A DNA stretch of 64,000 nt from Chloranthus sessilifolius. Lineage: Eukaryota > Streptophyta > Magnoliopsida > Chloranthales > Chloranthaceae. The stretch spans positions 8,135,299 through 8,199,298 of the forward strand of contig CM037597.1 in assembly GCA_021018995.1 (NCBI GenBank), written 5' to 3'. Each line of letters opens with the position of its first letter. Positions within the stretch are counted from its first letter, which is position 1. A model generated the notes under the pieces. The model was not told where the DNA came from, did no database searches, and was given only the letters and a program-made list of their open reading frames with translations. A program made the translations under genes and the position numbers. Below, piece by piece: positions 48,301 to 59,107 of the stretch.

Positions 48301-51300
48301 GTTTCTATATAAATTGAAACAAGTTTCAATACAGATAGAAACCCGTTTCTATTTTTAAAGAAACCAGTTTCTTTCTTAAATGAAACCCGTTTCTTTTACT
48401 CACAGAAACGCGTTTCGTACCAGTCCCCGGTACTGGTACGATAGGGTAAACCAGGTTTCTGGGTAACTATGACCCTCCGTTAAATATGAACAACAATTCA
48501 GATCATTATATTAACGCATATGGATCGAATAGTTCGAATCCTCTGATGGGCACCCTTTTTAAGCTAACATCAGTTCACATGATGATTTGTTGCTTGGACA
48601 ACTTGGAGTTGTCAAACATGTATGCCATGTGGCAAAAAAAGTGTACTTTTGAGTGGCGTATCTATTGATGTAGGTGATACCCTCGTCCATAACAAAAAAT
48701 TGTGCAAAAAAACAAAAGCAAATTACATATAAGAACAAGGAAATCAATTGGTCGATCACTATGTGTAGTAACCCGACCCATTTTAACTATTTTAACGGTA
48801 TTAGATGATGTACCACACTGTGCACGGTGTTAGTGTTCCCACCAGAACCCACCATCTTTTTGAAAAATTTCGATTATATGACTTTCCTATGTTCATTTTT
48901 CTTAGTCAATTTTAGACTCGTTGCGAAATGTTCATCGATACGGTTCCAACGATATATAATTTGTCGAATTCCGACAATAATATAAAAGGTTACACTCATT
49001 TTAAGAGATGAAACATGTTAAGGGGTATAACTGTAATTTTGGAAGAAAAACACCATTTACTTTGGTACCTATACAAAGGGCCGGAACGAAACCATTTGAC
49101 AACCTATTCACTCACAGATGAATGCTTTCTTGCATGAAAAAAATCATACTTTATTGAATCTTTTACGAAAAATTATAATTAGGATTAACCTAAAACTTTA
49201 CAACCATCATAAATAACACCTTAGGAACACCCTATTCTCTACAACCAAAATTATACGAGAGTTTTCTCCCTCTTAATTCCTCTCTCCCAAAACTCTCTAG
49301 CCTTCCCTCAAATCTTCCGCTCAACCACCGACAAGATCGAAGGAGGAAGAAGGAAAAGACAACTTGGATGAACCGATGCTTTGGGCATTGATCTCTTCAG
49401 CCTGAACCGCCGCAAGATCAACCATTCACGCTTCAACAAGTGGTTACCCATTAATCCCCTTCTATTCTTCTCAGATCTCGTCGCGTAAGGTACGTTCGAT
49501 CGCGCATCGACAAAGTTTAAAACTAGTTAAACCCAAAAATCTTGTAAATCTGATATATCTGCATAGTTAGTAATTTACCCTTCTATTAAAAACTGTAAAT
49601 TTATATTCTTGTTTTATTTAAAACTAATTAAGCCCTAAAATATAATCTCTATTCTTGTTTTATTTAAAACTAATTAAACCCTAAAATCTTGTAAATTTGA
49701 TATATTTGCACAGTAAATAATTTACCCTACTATGAAAATTGTGAATATATATTCTTGTTTTATTTAAAACTAATTAAACCTTAAAATCTAATCTATATTC
49801 TTGTTTTATTTAAAACTAATTAAGCCCTAAAATCTTATACATATGAAAGATCTGCATAATTAGTAATTAACTTTTCTATTAAAACTGTGAATCTATATTC
49901 TTGTGTAATTTTTTTGTCTTCCCTTTGTTTGATCGACGTCGGTGAACCACCAGTCGAACGGTGCAGAAAAATTGGCAAAGAGGTCCAACCCTACCCAAGC
50001 CCTAATTTCCGTGGAGGAATCAACCCCAAATCGATTAGATATGGCTCTAACAAATTGGGATCTATGTTGAACAGATGTCCGTAAGTTTCAGGATGGGCAT
50101 CCGTAGGCTTCAGGACAGACGACCGTATTTTGGGCACTCCGCTATCGTGTTCGATAGAAATCCGTAAGCTTTCCGGACGGACGTCCGTGGTGTTACTCAG
50201 ATTTGGACCCGATTCATGGTCTGATATTATGATCGATGGTCATGATAGATCTAAATTTAAAGAGCAATATCTTTTTGTGTATTTACTCGATTATAGCATA
50301 TTATATATCTATTTTTATTACATCGATATGATCTTCACAATGGCATGAAAACTTTAGGATTTCGATATCATTTGTGAAGTCAAACTTGAACCTTTCATGC
50401 TCTCGATCACACATACACTAGAACTGCATCAATATTATAATTGTACTGATGTGTTGTGTGTGTGTGTATATATATATATCGTATCTTTGAATTCAAATCA
50501 ATTCACTAGTAAGATAAGATTATACTTCTATCACTGTTATGTGGTATGTTTTATAGATAGAATAGGTCATGTACGCAAGTGTGTGAGATTATGCATACGC
50601 ATGGGCATGGTGATTCGCTGACATGGTATCGAAGCAAGGATCACGCCGTATTCACATGTCTTACACCTCATGGCGGTATGGGACATCATGACAAGTGAGG
50701 TGAGTGCGAATTTAGTGTAACCTCTTATATGGTGCCATATACGGTGCCCTATCACCCTAAGTTTTAAATATGATAGATTAAGTTAAAGAATAAGATATGA
50801 CACTCGACCTTTAAACCTTCATCATGGTGGAATGAATATAATAAGACATCGCTATGTAGGCCAGCATAAGATCAAGAAATTAATTCTATACGTGTTGCTC
50901 CTTACATAGCTACCGTAAGGATTACAACGTCTATAGTCGAGACGGGTCTCTTAGAAGACATTATGAGATATATTATGAAGTACGTCGAGACGTGTATGCT
51001 TATGACCAATCGCCCCAGAGACTGGATGGGGTGTATGATATGATTATGATATGTTATGTTATGGAGGGCGGTATGTTATAATAGTATGCTACTATGGTGA
51101 CCATGGGTCAAAAAATCGTCCGATACCGATACATATCGCCCGATACGTATCGGTTTTGGACCTGGGCGGTACAATACATTGCCTATGTATCGTACCCCGT
51201 AAAAAATAGGGTAATTATCGTCCGATACGGGCAATGTATCGCCCGTATCGGACGATACATTCAAATTATCGTCCGATAATTTGATTTATGAGTTTTTTGA

Positions 51301-53329
51301 AAAAAAAGAAGTATTAAAACGATACATTCAGTGTATCGCCGATACATTGAATGTATCGGACGATACACGATACGTATTGAACGATACGGACAATACGGAT
51401 GATACATATCATCCATATCGACCGATACGGACAATAATTTGATTTTTTAGATTTTTTGAAAAAAAAAAATGTATTGAAACGATACATTCAATGTATCGGA
51501 CGATACGCGATACGTATCGTCCTGAACTTCAGGACGATACGTATCGAAAATCCGATATTTTAACCGTGATGGTAGACTCACATGGTAGACTCGTGCAACG
51601 ACTCTGATACAGGTCATATTAGGAATAGAAGTGTACGGTCATGCGATATACAAACACATGTGTCGTTGTAATATGATAAGTTACGTTTACGAGGTATGGT
51701 GAGGTATATTAGGATTGGAGTGTGTCTAAATCATAGCCTTGCATGTAGGCTAAAATATGAGTTTGATGACATGTATGATTTTGACATTTCTTTATTCTTA
51801 TATACTGTCATACTATTATTATCACTCACGAGCATGGGTCAAAATCTCTGCCGAAATTTCAAATTTTCGACCGAGATGACTCGATTTCAGCCTGAACCGA
51901 GACAGAAATATGTAAAATATCGGACCCCCCCCAGGGAAATACGAAATTATCGGCCGAAATTCTGAAGCCTTGTTCCCAAAAAAAAATTTGGCGTTCAAAA
52001 CCCATGGAGAAGAAAAGAAAAAAAGGGAATTTTTTGGGAAGAAGAAGAAGCAAACAACAGAAGCAAAAAAAGGGAAGAAGAAGCAAGAAGTGTGGCGAAG
52101 GACTTACCTGGAAGCAAGAAGTGTTTCCCCTTTCTTTCTTCTTCTAATTACTGTTTTTTCCTTTAATTTTTTAGCATTTATATGCCAGGGAATATGGGAC
52201 CGACTCCTGCCAGTCACTTGGTGTTTAAATGATCTTAGACTATAAGGCTTTACGATGTAGATGATCTGAACCGTCAAAATTATTTTTAGGGATATTTAAA
52301 CCATTTGAACTGTGGACTATAATATCAACCATTGTTTTTAACTTTAAGGGCTGATATTAAAGTTCATCAATTGGATGTTGAGATCATCCCAATATTGTAT
52401 CGTCGTAGATCTTGAGATCATCCCAATATTTGTATCGATGTAGATTGCTTTTTATCCCAATATTTCACATAGTAGATCTTGAGATGCACCCACTGAGTTG
52501 CGCATTGTTTAGCAACTCAGCCCTTATAGGATTATTCTTTTTAAGTGATTTTATCGACGGAGTGGATGCTGGTTATCCTAAAACTACGGACGCTGATTTT
52601 GTTGATCCCATAGACGCTAAGTACCAGCAACCTTGGGAGGGCGACACTGCATGACACCAAGAGGACCTCGGTGCTGATTATGATTCTTACGCCGATTATT
52701 GATGGCATAGTTTTAGTACTGAGATTAGGATTTACAGTTTAGACAGTTTATTCTTTCGTTTCATACAGTGATTGTTTATTTATAGTCTTGTACTTTTTAT
52801 TTACAGTTGATCTTTATTTTCTCATTGATTAGTAAACATTTCATGGATTTTATCGCATTTTATTTAATCTTTTTGGTTGCCCTAATATTTTATTCCTTTA
52901 TACTATTGGATTCACAATTTTTGTGGAACCATGTTAGCGTGAGAACTCTGATTATGTATATGTCCGTTTAACGTATCTAAGATGTGTGCGAGTCATAACA
53001 CGAAATTCTAAGCCCTTAGGATAGGGTAGAATTTTGGGTCGTGACACTGTGAATATGCCCACGAGCAAAAATGATAAGTATTAACTATTTACTATATAAA
53101 GAACTGTATTACATCAAGTACTTTGTTCAGAGAAGAAGAAGATCAACCAATCTAACCCTAATCTCATTGTTCATTTGTACAAACTTTTTGTGTTGAAAAA
53201 TCTCAAATTCGAACACACAAAAAAAGAAATTCAGAACCCAGTATTCCAAGAATATTATAGCCATCAAGAAACCCTCTTCTTGAAGAAAATATCAGCAAGC
53301 TTAAGGTCGTAGGTTCAATCTCAGCTAAC

Positions 53330-53391
<62 letters not shown>

Positions 53392-56300
53392 TGTACACTG
53401 TAAAGATCAGCTATGCCTTAATGCTTTACTTATTTGATAGTTTGACATCTTAACTTATATGAACTGATCCAAGCAAACTTATTAACAGATTATACAGATT
53501 TAGTCAAACTGCAGATCAGGCAAATGAACTTGACAGCACTTTATTTAGTGTAATCTTATTTCTTTTCAATTTAGTAGGGGATGGAAAGGATGCGATAAGG
53601 CAAAATATTGGTGGAAACGAAATTGGGTTTGCATATGTTTGTGTTCGATATTATAAAGAGATGGAAAGGAAAGTAAGTGGGCCCTACACAAAAACTCAGT
53701 TTCCTTACACCATGCCATTTTAAGCGGAAATCAATTCAACTGTTCAGGTGGCTGAAACCGAGTTTCTTACCAACACAATCAAGGCTTTTTTTATGTCATT
53801 TCCACACTATTTTGGTAGGAAAAAAAGCCCTTTTCCAGGTAACGGCTATTGATTACGGCCTTGTTTGGCAAACCTTTTCCAAAAAGCATTTTCTAGGTGT
53901 TGTGAAGAGGTGGTTTACATGATACTTCTCAAATACTGCTTCTCAAAACCTTTATCACCTGTTGAAAATGGCGTTATGTGAGAAGCAACATTGGGTAGAG
54001 TCTGAATATAACACCATTTTCAGCGAGAGTTTGTCATATCTTTGGGTGAAATGTGCTTCTCACCCACATCTTCTCTCTTAGAAAGTGCTTTTTGGAAGAG
54101 AATTGCCAAACGGGGCCGCTAAAAACCCTTTTTACAGATTCTTTTCCTGATAGCCTAATCAAGCATGAGAAATCAATTTCCAATGGAGATCATTTTTCAA
54201 ACAGCCTAATCAGGGATTTAAAGTCCGATATCAGCATATCGGTTGGGTTTCAAGCCGATAGATACTGTACCAACTCAGATTTTTTTGACTTTCTTTTTAA
54301 CAATGTTAGATGATGTTTTCTACTATGCAAAGTGTTAGTGCTCCACACCGGAACTTACCCTATTTTAGAAAACTCTATTTAAGTACTTAATTCTCTATTC
54401 TTCTTTTCTTATTCTAATCTTTTAAGAAAACCTAGTCGTACCCTAATTTTTTATTCTCTTCTTCTAAGAAACTTTAGCCGTCACAATCTTTCTTCCTCAA
54501 CTCATCTCTTCTCAAAACTCTATTCTTTTCCCTAAAAAGTTTAGTGTGTTCTTCCACAAGAACCACCGCATCCATTTCTACCACCAAGATCAAGGAGGAA
54601 GAAGGAGAAATTTTGGACGAACCAACGCGTTGGACGTCAATCACTTCAACCCTAATCGTCATAGATCTACCGTTCACGCTTCAACAGATGAGTACCCATC
54701 AATCCATTTTGTTCTTCTCAGATCCCGTCACGTAGGGTACTTTCGTTCACGTATCAATGGGCTAAATAAACCGAACCGTGTATATCTTTGTTGTAAAAAT
54801 TGTTATTAAAAAGAATGAGATTGCTAACCCCTAGCCATATTTTTATTTATTTTATTTTAAATATTTTGTCTTTTGGATCGTATCTTCGGAACCCTAATTA
54901 TTCCAGAAAATTTAGAGCCGATCGATCGATTTATATTTTCGAACGCTTGATTCTGGACCGAATTGACTGCATATTTTCTTTTAATTTTCAATCAATCGAT
55001 TCTTCTGTGTGATCAATCAATTCTGGAGCTAAACCAATTTTACATATTTACATTAATTGTGATCGATCGTTTTTCTATTACGATCGATCGATTCTGGACT
55101 GTACTGCGTTACAAGTATTACTTTTTATTTCGACCGGTCAATTCTAAGACCAATCGGCCGATTTCGTACAGACCAAATGACTTATTTTTATTAATTGCAA
55201 TCAATCTATTCTCAGACGAATCGATCGACTCAGGACCAAATCGAATTGCTTATTTTCTTTAAATTCGATCGATCAATTCCAATACCGATCGGTCGATCTT
55301 GAACTAACCGAATTACTTTAATTTCGATCGATTGATTTCTCATGTTCGATCGATCGATTCTGGATAGAACCAATTTACCTATTCACTTTAAATTTGATCG
55401 ATCGATTCTAATTTCCGATCGATCGATTCTGAACCGAACTAAATGACTTCTTTGCATTAATTACGATCGATAGATTCCAAAATCGATCGATCGATTCTCG
55501 TCCGAACAGACAGCATTTTCACCTTATCACGGTCAAAACTTTAAGGCATATTAATCACAAGTAGGTTTTCGATCGATGGGCGTGATTCACCTCACTTCGA
55601 ACTGCGATATCTTTCCCTTTTATTATTCGATTAGAGTGACCTATTTCTTAATTCTATCGCTTCAACACGATCTCCGCGATAGAATGAGAAGTTAAAAATT
55701 CGATGCCCTCGTGATATCAAACTCTAACCTTTACATTCTTGATTTCTCGCCCTGAAAATTACCTTACCTTATATTTGTATTGGTGTTATATAAATATAAT
55801 ATATACGTATAAACATAACGAAATCTTAAATGTAAATTTATCCATTAAAGTAAGATAGTTATATGTTTTCATCTAGTATGTTGCACTAGTTGTGAATATG
55901 TTAGGTCATATGTATGTTAATGTATGAGATCATGCCTACGCTTGGGAGTGATGATTTACTGAAATGGTATCGAAGCCGGAATCACACCGTATTGACATAC
56001 CTTACAACTCATTGTGGTATGGGATATAATGATGAGTAGGATGAGTGCGAATTCAATGTCACCTCGTATGTAGTGGCATATGCAGTGACCCTATCACCCC
56101 AAGTTTTAAATATGATAGGATAAGTTATGAAATAAGATACAAGATTTGGACCTTTAGGCCTTAGTCATGATGGGATTCATTTCACGGTCACGTGGAACTC
56201 GGAATGTAGGCATCCATGTACGGATGCAACACCTCTTTAGTAGTATGGGCCGACACACGAAGTACATCCAGGTTACTACGAAACTCGTTCCTTGGGAAGC

Positions 56301-58242
56301 ATGATTAATAAAGTTTATAGCGTTATAGCTCACTATAGATTCAGGTTGTAAGAGTATGTTAAGATATGAGTTTGTAAAATAAGATAAGTTATGAGTATGA
56401 TAATAAGACACTGCTGTATAGGCCAATATAAGATTAAGAACTTAAGTTTGTACATGTCATTCCTTATGTAGCCACCGTAAAGGCCACAACGTTTTACAGC
56501 CAAGACGAGTCTCTGGGAAGACAGTATGAGTATGTTATGAGTTACGATTGGCCAAGTCTCCCCATAGGCAAAATGAGGTGTATGAGTATGTTATAGAGAG
56601 CATTATGTTATGGAGTAAGCTACTACGATGACCCTCATATGGTAGGTTCGAACAGCGACTCTGGCACGGGTCGTATTAGGATTTACGAGTATGTTAGGTA
56701 CGCCCATGTGATGTACAGACGTATGTGACAGAATAATAAGATATGTTACGTGTATAAAGTATGGTAAGGTACGTTAGGACTAGAGTGTGTCTAGATCATG
56801 GTCTTACATTTATGATATGATACGAACCCTATGATGTGTAGGAACTCTACGACTTTTATCACTTAATGCACCTGAGTCGTGTAGACTGAGTAAACTCATC
56901 CCACGAAAAACTAACAGTTGCAGGTAATTATATCAACGGAGTGGATGCTGGCTATTCTGATCCTTTTGGCGCTAACTTCGTTGACCCGGTAGGCACAAAA
57001 TACCAGGAGCCTTGAGAGGGTGATATAGTAGGTTATCAAAAGGACCTTAGCGATGAGATTAGTTTCGTACAGTAATTGTTTATTTATAGCCTTGTACTTT
57101 TCATTTATGTCTAATCTTTATTTTCTCATCGATTCTTAGATATTTCATTAATTTTTATTGCAATTATTTATTATTTATGGCTGCCCACTTATTTCATTCT
57201 TTTATTGTTGGGTTCACGAATTTTGTGGAACCATGTTAGTGCGAGAACTCTGATTATGTGTACATCCGGTTAGCATACTTGGGATGCGTGCGGCTCAAGT
57301 TTATAACTCGAAATTTTAGGTCCTCGGGATGGGGTAGAATTTCGCGTCGTGACAGATACGCATCAACCTATATAAATAATTAAAAATATTACAAAATTTG
57401 CCCAAATGGTATTTTTGATAATATATCCTGTTCATATCGGATATATTTCGGCCGGTTTGACCCGATAATGGCTGATATTGACTGACTTTTCACCCGATAT
57501 TTGACCCCATACAAAATCGGGTGTATATATTGTGTCCCAGATGGGGCCTAAGTTAGCCCGAAACATATCAGCCAATATGTATCGGATATGGCCCATATTT
57601 ATTTCTACAAAAAATCATTTCGCGGGAAATCAACTAGGAAGTTTATTTTATTTGCTGTTCTTCTTCTCCATTCCCCTTTTTTTTACCTAGAAATTTAGAG
57701 AGAAGCTTAAGTTATGTCTCATGGAATTACAGTTTTGGCACAAATATTAATTAAACACAATTCATAAAATTGCAAAACTCTATATGATCATAAAACAACA
57801 TATTTAAAATAAAATATTTAAAAAAAAAAGATTATAGCAAAATAAGAAAGAAGAAAGCTCAGCACACATACTAGGCGAAACGTAAGGCCGTCGGGCCGCT
57901 CCAAGATTTGATACGGAGAGGATGAACTTTGCGATCGGTGGCTGTTCTTTCGAAACACGAGAGGGCTCCGGAAACAGACGAACGTATAGATACCGATTCT
58001 TCTCGATCGACAAGTGCCTGAAATGATTCAAAATCGAAAAATCGTAATACCGAGATCTCTTCCCAATGAGACTCAAAAAAACAAAAAAATCGAAATCAAC
58101 AAAGAAGAAGATGAAGATGAGGGGATTACCAGTTCCAGATTCCGACTTTGAACGGATCAGATCTTCGGAAGGAACAAGAACTGAAGTTTTCCACTCTCCA
58201 TTGAGCTAATCTCGATAAAGTTTCGACTTTCGAATCGCTCAT
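42652..58242 (-). CDS. MATH-like and BTB/POZ domain protein (At1g21780 type), four exons
   Basis: Predicted 327 aa; the Arabidopsis relative is about 326 aa as I recall. Such proteins are substrate adaptors for CUL3 ubiquitin ligases; no substrate can be named. The N-terminal part (about 1-135: MSDSKVETLSRLAQWRVENF, FKVGIWNWHLSIEKNRYLYV, RFVIDVEFLDLKICPLN) is MATH/TRAF-like. The BTB domain spans about 154-255 (MLEESIHADVTIKT, LMAHKAVLSGSSPVFKGMF), then a BACK-like tail (NVLERLQDAWLYQLEKLKKG) ending EVLTVWKPIT. Exons: 58242-58130, 58017-57872, 44489-44374, 43260-42652. Split codons TG|G (Trp38) and A|TT (Ile87) rebuild exactly; the last junction is in phase 0. Introns are 112, 13,382 and 1,113 nt. 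No damage is visible. The giant intron holds two solo LTRs, a SINE and many small elements. Confidence 0.94.
43556..43962. mobile_element. Foldback element with arms near 200 bp in BTB intron 3
   Basis: Left arm GGAACTGCTACTAACCCTCA, AACACTGAATATC, GAATCGGACGATGGAGAT; right arm carries the inverted equivalents to GGAGGTTAGTAGCAGTCG. Almost the whole element pairs. Arm length suggests Mutator-like. It is the best-preserved member of the family seen at 11410 and 12290. Confidence 0.75.
44374..44489 (-). CDS. BTB gene exon 3
   Basis: 116 nt after acceptor TGCAG. TT completes Ile87, then HERLLRTSEDFVWPVDTAFH through DLKICPLN. Donor GTGAGC at 44373. Found by matching the expected family sequence, because it lacks its own start codon. 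Confidence 0.92.
44590..44892. mobile_element. Word element, TATCGG family (copy 6) in BTB intron 2
   Basis: Immediately beyond exon 3. Left GGGGATTTAAACCACGATAC, right CCGATATTTGAAACCATG. The body includes GTTTCAAGCCGATATG, CATATCCGCCGATATTG and GTTTGACCCGATATTTGACC. Same subtype as 54205-57605. Confidence 0.75.
44980..45607. other. Intron sequence with TG/TA microsatellite
   Basis: The microsatellite lies at 45297-45346. The rest is AT-rich intron with nothing recognised. Confidence 0.4.
45608..45870. repeat. Tandem duplication resembling an LTR/primer-site fragment
   Basis: The segment from GTAGGATCTCATACCCATTG (about 45609) is repeated from GTAGGATCTTGAACCCCATT (about 45777). Between them, GATCTGATACCATTT resembles a minus-strand initiator-tRNA primer site. 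It may be a scrap of an LTR fossil; no coding remains. Confidence 0.5.
46251..46612. mobile_element. Possible word element, AACCGAAACCG family
   Basis: Outer parts are dense in GAACCGAAACCGCC, AAACCGACCC, TTTTCGGTTTCTG and TTCGGTTAACCG; the core is A-rich. This matches the design of the other word elements, but ends and target duplication are not resolved. Confidence 0.5.
46628..46915. repeat. Tandem duplication, about 147-bp unit
   Basis: TTGAGGAAACTGCGGCCTAG..CATTGTCTAA and GTTTGCAGGTGGATCTATAA recur at a constant offset (46634 and 46777), with moderate divergence. Confidence 0.75.
46920..47364. other. Unassigned intron sequence
   Basis: Nothing recognised apart from homopolymer runs. Confidence 0.35.
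47365..47562 (+). mobile_element. tRNA-derived SINE (copy 1)
   Basis: A-box-like region TTGGCTGTGGTACTTGC and B-box-like GAGTTCAAATCCC are followed by a body with TATATCCTGTG, GGCATGTGCTGA and GGCCCGGATACCCAGGTTA, and a short A/T tail. A diverged copy in opposite orientation lies at 59143-59340. Confidence 0.75.
47690..48460. mobile_element. Possible word element, GGTACG and GAAAC/GTTTC words
   Basis: Starts with GGTACGGGTACAGGTACG and ends CCGGTACTGGTACGATAGG. Between 48280 and 48420 there are about a dozen GAAAC/GTTTC words in alternating orientation (AGAAACCCGTTTCT, GAAACAAGTTTC). No certain target duplication. Confidence 0.5.
51110..51566. mobile_element. Word element, TATCGG family (copy 7) nested in solo LTR 1
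   Basis: Starts CCATGGGTCAAAAAATCG, ends CCGATATTTTAACCG. Extremely dense in CGATACGTATCG, CGATACATTC, GTATCGGACGATAC and TCGTCCGATA. The corresponding stretch is absent from solo LTR 2, showing a later insertion. Confidence 0.75.
51832..51975. mobile_element. Word element, CGAAATTTCG family (copy 5) nested in solo LTR 1
   Basis: Left ATGGGTCAAAATCTCTGCCG, right CGGCCGAAATTCTGAAGCC, with CCGAAATTTC and GACCGAGA words between. Flanks not resolved. Confidence 0.55.
53052..53856. other. Intron sequence with TA/GA microsatellite
   Basis: A compound (TA)n(GA)n repeat lies at 53333-53391. Otherwise no recognised feature. Confidence 0.4.
53857..54117. mobile_element. MITE with about 40-bp inverted ends
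   Basis: GGCCTTGTTTGGCAAACCTT..CCAAAAAGCATTTTCTAGG at the left is mirrored at the right by GAAAGTGCTTTTTGGAAGAG and TTGCCAAACGGGGCC. Foldback arms AGAAGC/GCTTCTC lie inside. The end motif GGCC..GTTTGG is Harbinger/hAT-like. No clear target duplication was found. Confidence 0.7.
54205..54265. mobile_element. Word element, TATCGG family (copy 8), left part
   Basis: AGGGATTTAAAGTCCGATAT and GTTTCAAGCCGATAG match the left part of 44590-44892. The element is interrupted at GATAC by solo LTR 2 and resumes at 57355. Confidence 0.75.
54266..57354. mobile_element. Solo LTR 2, 3.09 kb
   Basis: Begins TGTACCAACTCAG and ends GCGTCGTGACA. A perfect 5-bp GATAC lies on both sides (54261-54265 and 57355-57359). 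It aligns over most of its length with solo LTR 1 (for example ATGGTATCGAAGC and CCCAAGTTTTAAATATGATA). It contains about seventeen GATCGATCGATT-type words at 54905-55500. No gag or pol. An LTR fossil inserted into a TATCGG word element. Confidence 0.9.
57355..57605. mobile_element. Word element, TATCGG family (copy 8), right part
   Basis: Continues the 54205-54265 element: ACAAAATTTGCCCAAATGGT, CGGATATATTTCGGCCGG, CCCGATATTTGACCCC and GGGGCCTAAG occur in the same order as in 44590-44892. The right terminus is eroded. Confidence 0.75.
57872..58017 (-). CDS. BTB gene exon 2
   Basis: 146 nt after acceptor CAG. Encodes HLSIEKNRYLYVRLFPEPSR through RRPYVSP plus one base. Donor GTATGT at 57871. 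Confidence 0.93.
58130..58242 (-). CDS. BTB gene exon 1
   Basis: 113 nt: ATG at 58242-58240, 37 codons plus TG, donor GTAATC at 58129. Encodes MSDSKVETLSRLAQWRVENF through VGIWN. Confidence 0.92.
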
Positions 58243-58259
58243 CTCGCTCTCCCTCTCTC

Positions 58260-58518
58260 TGTGCAACTTTAATGGGGGAAGAGCGAGGAAAGAATGTCAG
58301 TTGACTTAAAAGAGTGTAAAGGCAGGCAGGCACTTTTTAGAGAGAGAGAGAGAGATTCCCTCACCGGTTTCATCCAGACGGTAAAGCCTTTGAAGCAGAG
58401 AGAGAGAGAGAGTGTGTGTGTGTGTGTGTGTACGTTTCCCTCACCGGCTTCATTCAGACGGTCACGTCGTTGAAGGCATCGAAATGCTTTAAGAATGTTT
58501 AACTTACACGAATTTTAA
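58260..58518 (-). promoter_or_regulatory. Presumed BTB 5' leader and promoter with duplicated segment
   Basis: Upstream of the ATG are two related blocks, TTCCCTCACCGGTTTCATCC (58356-58375) and TTCCCTCACCGGCTTCATTC (58436-58455). Each is preceded by GA repeats (58339-58354 and 58397-58412), the second followed by a GT run to 58430. GA/CT tracts are typical of plant core promoters. Role inferred. Confidence 0.45.
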
Positions 58519-58774
58519 GGCCCGTTTGAGTTAGCTCTTTGCAGCAAAGAGCAGCTCTTTCACTTTTGGCTTTAGGAAAGAATTACTTTTACATTAGGAA
58601 GGCATCTCTTCACCTCATTTGCTCTCGAAGGAAGTTGTTTTAAGTAATAAAATTGCTTTATATATATTCTATCCCAGACCTAATTTTATCACTCTAACAG
58701 AGAGCAGATAAAGAATAGTAGAGAGCAGATAAAGAATAGCTTCTGCTCTTATAAGAGTTAACCCAAACACAGCC
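58519..58774. mobile_element. Tourist-like (Harbinger) MITE
   Basis: GGCCCGTTTGAGTTAGCTCT at the left, and the inverted GAGTTAACCCAAACACAGCC at the right. TAA flanks both ends (58516-58518 and 58775-58777). The GGCC..GTTTG end and TAA duplication are diagnostic of Tourist MITEs. Degenerate relatives cluster at 9380-10620. Confidence 0.8.
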
Positions 58775-58925
58775 TAACGTCCACTAATTAGGATAAGAGC
58801 TGTTTTAAGTAATAAGACTGCTCTATACTTATTCCATCTCAGAGCAAATTTTATTGCTCTAACAAAGGATAGGTAAAATATTGCTTCTGCTCTTATAAGA
58901 ATTAATCCAAATACAGCCTAGCGTC
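58775..58925. repeat. Partial duplication of the Tourist right half
   Basis: CAGCCTAACGTCCACTAATT (about 58770) recurs as CAGCCTAGCGTCCATTAATT (about 58915). Between them, GAGCTGTTTTAAGTAATAAG repeats the element's interior. Confidence 0.65.
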
Positions 58926-59107
58926 CATTAATTGGGATAAGAGTTATGTACCCAACTCAATTGCGAAGTTTTTAACCTCACACCATTTTCTTTCTTACAC
59001 TTAGAAAGTAAAATGAAGTAGTGTGTGGATAGAAAAAGTTGGTGCATACTATTGAAAATAATAAATTGATAATAGCTCTAGATCGACATTTAAATAGTAA
59101 ATGGTGT

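Larger units (their letters stand above)
48764..53046. mobile_element. Solo LTR 1, 4.28 kb
   Basis: Begins TGTAGTAACCCGACCC and ends GGGTCGTGACA, with TG..CA termini and short inverted ends. The flanks CTATG (48759-48763) and CTGTG (53047-53051) are a 5-bp duplication with one change. No internal domain, gag or pol. Homologous to solo LTR 2. It carries an AT-rich tandem repeat (about 49500-49910), a GTCCGT-word tract (about 49930-50190) and later insertions (51110-51566, 51832-51975). LTR retrotransposon fossil; superfamily undetermined. Older than solo LTR 2 by its mismatched flanks. Confidence 0.85.

Noticed and set aside
54544-55262. Several open frames of 60-99 codons
   Set aside because: All lie in solo LTR 2; those over the GATCGATCGATT tract reflect repeat composition.
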